A stretch of DNA of 8,351 nt. Source: Chloroflexota bacterium (GTDB taxonomy: Bacteria; Chloroflexota; Dehalococcoidia; SM23-28-2; RBG-16-64-32). The notes under the pieces were generated by a model. It had not been told where the DNA came from. It searched no databases and saw only the letters and a list, made by a program, of their open reading frames with translations. The translations under genes and the position numbers were made by a program. Location: the NCBI GenBank assembly GCA_005880075.1, contig VBJT01000012.1, forward strand, positions 1 through 8,351, in the 5' to 3' direction. Positions within the stretch are counted from its first letter, which is position 1. Every line of letters starts with the position of its first letter. Below, one piece after another: positions 4,604 through 8,351 of the stretch.

Positions 4604-5884
4604 GTGTTTGGGCGCGCCCGCTGGCGCCTCACGCTCTGGTTCGCAGCGGTCTTTGCCCTGATCATCGTACTCCTCGGCGCCGCCGTCTTTCTAACGGCGC
4701 GACGCGTCCTCTTCGATCAGGTCAATAGCGACCTCGTCGCCCGCGCCGAGCGCGAGAGCCAGCCCGTCGCCCAGCGGCTCCTCCAGCGCATCCGTGAGGG
4801 CGGGCAGCTCACCGGCATCAAGATCGGCCCCGACTTCACTGCAGGCGGATACTTCTACGCCGTGGCTGCCCAGGGCGGGACAATCATCGGCAGCACTCCC
4901 AACGCCGATCCCGCCGGCCTCGCGAATCCGAAGGCCATCGATGACGCCCTCGCTGGCAATGAGGCCTTCATCGACACGACATCGTCCGAAGGCGAGCAGT
5001 TGCGGGTGCATCTCGTCCCGCTCGGCCGCGGGCAAGACCGCCGCTTCGTCCTCGAAGTCGGCCGCAGCACGGAGCCCGAACGCAAAGCCCTGCGCGGCCT
5101 CCTGCTCATCCTAGCGGTCGGAGGTGGCGCCGGCATACTCCTCGCCGTCGGTGCCGGCTTCTGGCTCGCCGGGCGGGCTCTGCGCCCCATCCAGCTCGCA
5201 ATGGACCGCCAGCGCGCCTTCGTTGCCGACGCGTCACACGAGCTACGCACTCCGCTATCCCTGATTCGCGCCAACGCCGAAATTCTCGAGCGCCATCGCG
5301 AACAGCCCGTGGACGCAAACATCGGGTCCGTCGGCGATATCATCGGCGAGACCGACCGTCTGAGCGTGCTTGTTGGACAGATGCTGACCCTCGCCCAGGC
5401 CGACTCAGATACGGCTGCCTTTAGCATGGCGACGGTGGACTTCAGGGCGATCGCCCAAGACGCGGCGCGCCGGATGCAGCTCCTGGCTGAGCCCAGGGGG
5501 ATCTCGCTGGACTTGAACGCGAACGGCCCCGTCACTGTCAGTGGCGATGCCACCCGCCTGCGCGAGCTCGTCATGATCTTGCTCGATAACGCCATCAAAT
5601 ACAGTGGGCCGGGCGCTTCCGTTCACGTCGACTTGAAGCGAGACGGCGGTATGGCCGAGCTGCGCGTGGTCGACGAGGGGCGCGGCATTGAGCCAGGCGC
5701 TCTACCTCGAATCTTCGATCGCTTCTTCCGCGCCGACAAAGCCCGCTCCCGCGAAATGGGCGGCACCGGCCTCGGCCTCGCTATCGCCAAGTGGATCGCC
5801 GAAGCCCACAACGGCACGATCGGCATTGACAGCAGCCCCGGCCGCGGCACGACGGTTACGGTGGAACTCCCGGCTTCGGCCTAA
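4604..5884 (+). CDS. Membrane sensor histidine kinase, partner of the upstream regulator
   Basis: The 426-residue protein has a first membrane helix at about 11-31, an extracytoplasmic sensor region at 32-164, and a second Gly/Ala-rich helix at 165-189. The linker after the second helix is too short for a typical full HAMP domain. The kinase core is complete: H-box FVADASHELRTPLSL with phospho-accepting His212, N-box LLDNAIKYS with Asn329, G1 DEGRGI (357-362), F-box FDRFFRAD (371-378) and G2 GGTGLGLAI (386-394). It should autophosphorylate and pass phosphate to the regulator. The start is GTG 4604, one base after the regulator stop, with GGAG inside the end of that gene, so the two are one operon. 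The sensor region has no recognisable ligand domain. Confidence 0.95.
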   Translation: MFGRARWRLTLWFAAVFALIIVLLGAAVFLTARRVLFDQVNSDLVARAERESQPVAQRLLQRIREGGQLTGIKIGPDFTAGGYFYAVAAQGGTIIGSTPNADPAGLANPKAIDDALAGNEAFIDTTSSEGEQLRVHLVPLGRGQDRRFVLEVGRSTEPERKALRGLLLILAVGGGAGILLAVGAGFWLAGRALRPIQLAMDRQRAFVADASHELRTPLSLIRANAEILERHREQPVDANIGSVGDIIGETDRLSVLVGQMLTLAQADSDTAAFSMATVDFRAIAQDAARRMQLLAEPRGISLDLNANGPVTVSGDATRLRELVMILLDNAIKYSGPGASVHVDLKRDGGMAELRVVDEGRGIEPGALPRIFDRFFRADKARSREMGGTGLGLAIAKWIAEAHNGTIGIDSSPGRGTTVTVELPASA

Positions 5885-5892
5885 CTCGCGAC

Positions 5893-5957
5893 TGTCATTC
5901 TGAGCGCGACGCTATTCGGACGCGGTTCAACCGTCTCCGCGAAGGAATCCGGGGTGG
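5893..5957 (+). repeat. Split dispersed-repeat-like element
   Basis: TGTCATTCTGAGCG (5893-5906) and GCGAAGGAATCCGGGGTGGGG (about 5939-5957) look like the two halves of an intergenic element usually seen as one piece (TGTCATTCTGAGCG, a short link, then AGCGAAGGAATCTGGGG), which I recall from many unrelated bacterial genomes. Here about 30 bases separate the halves, including a small palindrome CGGTTCAACCG. The element lies just after the kinase stop in a convergent intergenic region. The match is from memory. Confidence 0.55.
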
Positions 5958-5974
5958 GGCAGACATCCGCGCAA

Positions 5975-5992
5975 ATCGGACTACGATCCGAT
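5975..5992. other. Small hairpin between convergent genes
   Basis: ATCGGA (5975-5980), loop CTACGA, TCCGAT (5987-5992) form a perfect six-base stem. It lies between the ends of the kinase and VOC genes. No T-run follows on either strand, so it is at best a weak termination signal. Confidence 0.35.
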
Positions 5993-6020
5993 CAGCTCTT
6001 CGCGGTCGAGCATTAGCGCC

Positions 6021-6860
6021 CTAGGCCCGCGCCAGCTCAGGCCGCCCGGACCATGTCCAGGCCAGGTTCGCGCGGCTGATGCCCATCAGCATCCCGTGCA
6101 GTGCCGTCGGGTGTACAAACAGGTTTCCGCCCCCATTCTCCCGCCCCGCCGTATATCGCGAGCCCCGCGCTTCCAGCCGCTCCCGAATCTCTCCGGTATT
6201 CCCGGTCTCTGAATAGCACATGTAGATTGAAGGCCCCCTCCGCGCGAAGAACCGCCCCATCGCCAGAGAGGGCTCCGTGATCTGCGTCAGCTCGATCCGG
6301 TCCAGCCGCGACGGCGGGTCGAACAGCGTGAGCGTGCCATTGTAGCCCCACTGCTCGCTCTTTATCGGGCAGAAGCGCGATAAGTCTAGGCCAAACGCCT
6401 CGGCGTAAAACCTGGCCGCCTCTTCATGGTCCTCGACAATGTTCGTCACCTCGTATAGCGAGCTGATCAGCCCGACAGGCTGCCGCTCGCTTGTGCGCGA
6501 AATCACCGTCCGCATGCCCCGCGTCTGGTCGGGTTCGATGAAGATCTGCCCGCTCTCTTCACTGAAGTGCAGCCCCCGGTCGGCCATGCGCCGGGCCAGC
6601 GGTCCGGGGTCATCTGTCGAGAACCCTGCGGCGAAAATGCCTTCTTCCCATCGGTCGAGGTGCGACGCCACCGGCCCGTCCCCGGCCGGCTCCAAAAGTT
6701 CAAACTCGCTCTCGCCCGCTTGAACAACGGTCCGCTTGGCGTTGTATACGCGAAGCTCGTCCTCTTGGACCTTCTCCGCGCCCAGTACTTCGGCGAAGGT
6801 ATCGGCAGCGATGGCACGGTCACGCACCGCAAGCTGCATGCGGTCAACGCGCTGGAGCAT
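6021..6860 (-). CDS. VOC (glyoxalase-like) family protein, two domains
   Basis: The 279-residue protein carries two vicinal-oxygen-chelate halves. The first (about 1-125) begins MLQRVDRMQLAVRD, close to the methylmalonyl-CoA-epimerase-like start 'RIDHVGIAVRD', and includes FELLEP with Glu54. The second (about 131-262) has SLYEVTNIVEDHEEAARFYAEAFGLD, then a core strand RIELTQIT and the closing strand LHGMLMGI. The usual first metal ligand, His in 'DHV', is Arg7 in domain one and the matching position is Glu137 in domain two, so metal binding may be altered or lost. It could be a dioxygenase-like, epimerase-like or binding protein; I assign no substrate. ATG 6860 fits the domain edge, but no Shine-Dalgarno precedes it and an intrinsic terminator ends five bases upstream. 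Confidence 0.82.
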   Translation of the reverse strand: MLQRVDRMQLAVRDRAIAADTFAEVLGAEKVQEDELRVYNAKRTVVQAGESEFELLEPAGDGPVASHLDRWEEGIFAAGFSTDDPGPLARRMADRGLHFSEESGQIFIEPDQTRGMRTVISRTSERQPVGLISSLYEVTNIVEDHEEAARFYAEAFGLDLSRFCPIKSEQWGYNGTLTLFDPPSRLDRIELTQITEPSLAMGRFFARRGPSIYMCYSETGNTGEIRERLEARGSRYTAGRENGGGNLFVHPTALHGMLMGISRANLAWTWSGRPELARA

Positions 6861-6865
6861 CTTAC

Positions 6866-6906
6866 AAAAAGCGACAGCGGCGTCCCTAGGCGGAAGGACG
6901 CCGCTG
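6866..6906 (-). terminator. Intrinsic terminator of the DUF5679 gene
   Basis: On the minus strand CAGCGGCGTCC (6906-6896), a ten-base loop and GGACGCCGCTG (6885-6875) form a perfect 11-bp GC-rich stem. Four bases later comes TTTTT (6870-6866). It begins 12 bases after the DUF5679 stop and ends five bases before the VOC ATG. This is the clearest terminator in the window. Confidence 0.85.
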
Positions 6907-6918
6907 CCTGTGTTCGGT

Positions 6919-7059
6919 CTATCCCTTACCGATGCGGGTCAATTTCGTCCCGCATACCGGGCAGCTTCCCTGCGTAGCGGGCCGCCCATTCTTTAGCGTT
7001 ACCTTCTGGGCGTTCTTGATCTCCCGCTTCGTCCGGCACTTCATGCAGTAAGCTTCCAT
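6919..7059 (-). CDS. DUF5679 zinc-ribbon protein (46 aa)
   Basis: The 46-residue protein begins MEAYCMKCRTKREIK, continues with VTLKNGRPATQG and ends CPVCGTKLTRIGKG. Two CxxC pairs (Cys5/Cys8 and Cys33/Cys36) form a probable single zinc ribbon. The central 'NGRPATQG' between the two knuckles is the hallmark I associate with DUF5679, a family of short proteins of unknown role. The rest is basic, compatible with nucleic-acid or ribosome contact, but that is inference. The start is secure: AAGGAG (7065-7070) lies five bases before ATG 7059. A promoter lies at 7100-7127 and a strong terminator follows, so it can be a single-gene transcription unit with some read-through into the VOC gene. Confidence 0.9.
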   Translation of the reverse strand: MEAYCMKCRTKREIKNAQKVTLKNGRPATQGSCPVCGTKLTRIGKG

Positions 7060-7099
7060 AAAGCTCCTTTCCTCGTGTTACGGATACCCATTCCCGAAT

Positions 7100-7127
7100 A
7101 GGATAGCGCCCGAAACCCTTAAGTCAA
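7100..7127 (-). promoter_or_regulatory. Sigma-70-type promoter of the DUF5679 gene
   Basis: On the minus strand TTGACT (7122-7127) is five of six matches to a -35 box. After a 16-base spacer comes TATCCT (7100-7105), four of six matches to a -10 box. Transcription would start near 7093, leaving a leader of about 34 bases that contains the good Shine-Dalgarno at 7065-7070. Confidence 0.6.
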
Positions 7128-7179
7128 CTAGCTTGCCATACGTAATTTGTGAATAAATTGCCGTAATGCGTCACCTATA

Positions 7180-7216
7180 AAGGTTTGCATAACCTTCCGG
7201 CGGCCTTATTCGCCGG
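7180..7216. repeat. Two adjacent hairpins in the intergenic region
   Basis: AAGGTT (7180-7185), TGCAT, AACCTT (7191-7196) is followed without a gap by CCGGCG (7197-7202), GCCTTATT, CGCCGG (7211-7216). Both stems are perfect six-base pairs. The pair lies about 90 bases after the LOG-like gene ends and about 50 bases upstream of the DUF5679 -35 box. It may end the LOG-like transcript or be a protein-binding site. The rest of 7060-7306 outside this and the DUF5679 promoter shows no gene or RNA that I recognise. Confidence 0.45.
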
Positions 7217-7306
7217 TAATCGCTACGCGCAAATGTGAAAAACGGGAACTCGAAGGGTAAACTCTGATATGTGGCGGAGCGTCTTGGGCCCCGGATTGCC
7301 GGCCGC

Positions 7307-8351
7307 CTAATACCGATTCAGCTCGTCGATCAACTGGCGCAACCGGCCAAAGCTCGTCTGGTTGAAGTCGACTGCCAGCCGCCGCAATTCAAGCGCGTCG
7401 CCGTCCTCGATCTCCCGTGCGCTCGCCTCCACCAGTTCCAGGGCCTGCTCGCCTAAGATGTCCGCGAACGATAGCGCCAGCGCCTTGAGCTCTTCGTTGG
7501 AGGGCAGCCGCAGGATCCTCACCACCAGCCGTCCATTCACATAACGTTGCGACTGGTAATTCGAGTAGAAGTGCACGATTTCGTCAACCGCTTGCTCCAC
7601 GGTTTCTGTCCGCCGGAGCAGCACCAAGTCTTCCTTTGAGATAAGACCCCGGTCGAGCAGATGGCCGTGGACGAAGCGCAGCCACTCCGTCCAGTAAGTC
7701 CCGCCGGGCTCCTCGAGCAGGATGATCGGTTTCACATCGCTCTTGCCCGTCTGCATGAGCGTCAGGAGCTCGAACGCCTCGTCCAGCGTTCCGAAACCGC
7801 CCGGCAGCAGCGCGAAGGCGTCCGACTCCTTGAGAAACGTTACCTTGCGCGTGAAGAAGTACTTGAAGTTGATTAGTTTGGCGTCACCTTCGATGAACAG
7901 GTTCGGCTCGGACTCCATCGGTAACCGAATTGCCGCGCCGAAGCTCCGCTCGGCCCCGGCGCCCTCGTGACCGGCCGCCATGATTCCGGGGCCTGCTCCC
8001 GTGATCACCATCCAGTTCTTTGCCGCGATCGCCGCCGCGAAGTTGCGGGTCACCTCATAAGCAGGGTCCTGCTGAACGCTCCGCGCAGAACCGAAGATGC
8101 CTACCTTGCGATAACTCTTGTAGCCCTTGAACACCTTGAACGCATACGCAAATTCCTTCAGCGCCGCGTTCACCAGCTTCATCTCCCCTCGGTCGGATCG
8201 GTCGCGGTCCAGGCGAAAGCACGTTTTGATCATCTCCTCGAGCAGGTCGGAATCGTGGCTGGGGCCGGCAACGGCGACCAACTCCACAATCCGCCCGTCC
8301 AGCGCCTCGTCCCCCGTGCTGTAATGCCTTCTGCGTGGTTTTTGAGCAACC
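7307..8351 (-). CDS. LOG/TIGR00730 family Rossmann protein (N terminus beyond window)
   Basis: This is a long-form LOG-like ('lysine decarboxylase-like') protein; the family includes cytokinin-type phosphoribohydrolases that release bases from nucleoside monophosphates, and other nucleotide hydrolases. From the internal GTG at 8287 it has 326 residues. The Rossmann core runs from KVGIFGSARS (61-70) through TGAGPGIMAAGHEGAG (97-111), YFFTRKVTFLKESDAFALLPGGFGTLDEAFE (144-173) and LTLMQTGK. The signature PGGFGTLDE with Glu170, and Arg147 in FTRK, match the catalytic Arg and the PGGxGTxxE motif. An extra C-terminal domain (about 245-326) is present. The frame stays open for 21 more codons to the edge, encoding RRRHYSTGDEALDGRI, which resembles the conserved N-terminal part of long members; GTG 8287 is therefore probably internal. 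No decarboxylase activity is implied. Confidence 0.88.
   Translation of the reverse strand, partial: VAQKPRRRHYSTGDEALDGRIVELVAVAGPSHDSDLLEEMIKTCFRLDRDRSDRGEMKLVNAALKEFAYAFKVFKGYKSYRKVGIFGSARSVQQDPAYEVTRNFAAAIAAKNWMVITGAGPGIMAAGHEGAGAERSFGAAIRLPMESEPNLFIEGDAKLINFKYFFTRKVTFLKESDAFALLPGGFGTLDEAFELLTLMQTGKSDVKPIILLEEPGGTYWTEWLRFVHGHLLDRGLISKEDLVLLRRTETVEQAVDEIVHFYSNYQSQRYVNGRLVVRILRLPSNEELKALALSFADILGEQALELVEASAREIEDGDALELRRLAVDFNQTSFGRLRQLIDELNRY

Noticed and set aside
4054..5598. Minus-strand ORFs of 203 and 247 residues opposite the two-component genes
   Set aside because: They are antisense to well-supported regulator and kinase genes and have low-complexity, shadow-like composition.
7133..7167. 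Two TTGCC...GTAAT segments as a possible operator
   Set aside because: The spacing inside the two copies differs by four bases and the similarity is too short to distinguish from chance.
7128..7190. Minus-strand 19-residue ORF starting MQTFIGDALRQF
   Set aside because: GGAAGG is only two bases from the ATG, the start lies inside a hairpin, and the peptide is not recognisable; too short to support.
1..8351. A defence system, mobile element or biosynthetic cluster
   Set aside because: No transposase, integrase, nuclease, toxin-antitoxin, restriction, CRISPR or synthase signature was seen on either strand; the genes look like ordinary chromosomal content.

Overview
The window is GC-rich, gene-dense bacterial chromosomal DNA. 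It carries ten clear protein genes and one small probable one. The long LOG/TIGR00730-type Rossmann protein, the DUF5679 zinc ribbon, the amphi-Trp protein and the DUF1990/histidine-phosphatase pair together recall Chloroflexota (Dehalococcoidia-like) or an actinobacterial-type genome. This is an inference from protein character only; no rRNA, tRNA, CRISPR array, transposase or phage gene is visible.

Layout from left to right. (1) 1-827, plus strand: the 3' end of a DUF1990 gene overlaps by one base the start of a variant histidine-phosphatase gene. (2) 872-2073, minus strand: an amphi-Trp protein with a C-terminal membrane anchor, and an HpcH/HpaI-type aldolase that looks leaderless. (3) 2189-2873, minus strand: a PadR regulator whose start overlaps the end of a 34-residue single-pass membrane ORF. 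The promoter in front of the pair carries a palindrome over its -10 box, the usual position for autorepression. (4) 3040-5884: a secreted protein with an internal duplication is transcribed divergently from an OmpR/PhoB-type response regulator and its sensor histidine kinase. The 231-base region between them has two sets of TTAA-type repeats at 11-base spacing, one next to each predicted promoter, so the regulator probably controls both itself and the secreted protein. (5) 5885-6020: a convergent intergenic region with a split dispersed-repeat-like element. (6) 6021-7059, minus strand: a two-domain VOC protein behind a DUF5679 zinc-ribbon gene, separated by a strong intrinsic terminator that ends almost at the VOC start codon. 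(7) 7060-7306: a 247-base region with the DUF5679 promoter and two adjacent hairpins. (8) 7307-8351, minus strand: a LOG-like protein whose reading frame stays open to the right edge, so its true start is probably outside the window.

Most genes look like ordinary housekeeping or accessory functions. The most interesting parts are the two-component system with its divergent secreted partner and 11-base-periodic sites, the heptamer repeats forming the whole leader of the response regulator, the small membrane ORF coupled to PadR, and the phosphatase with an altered RHG motif.
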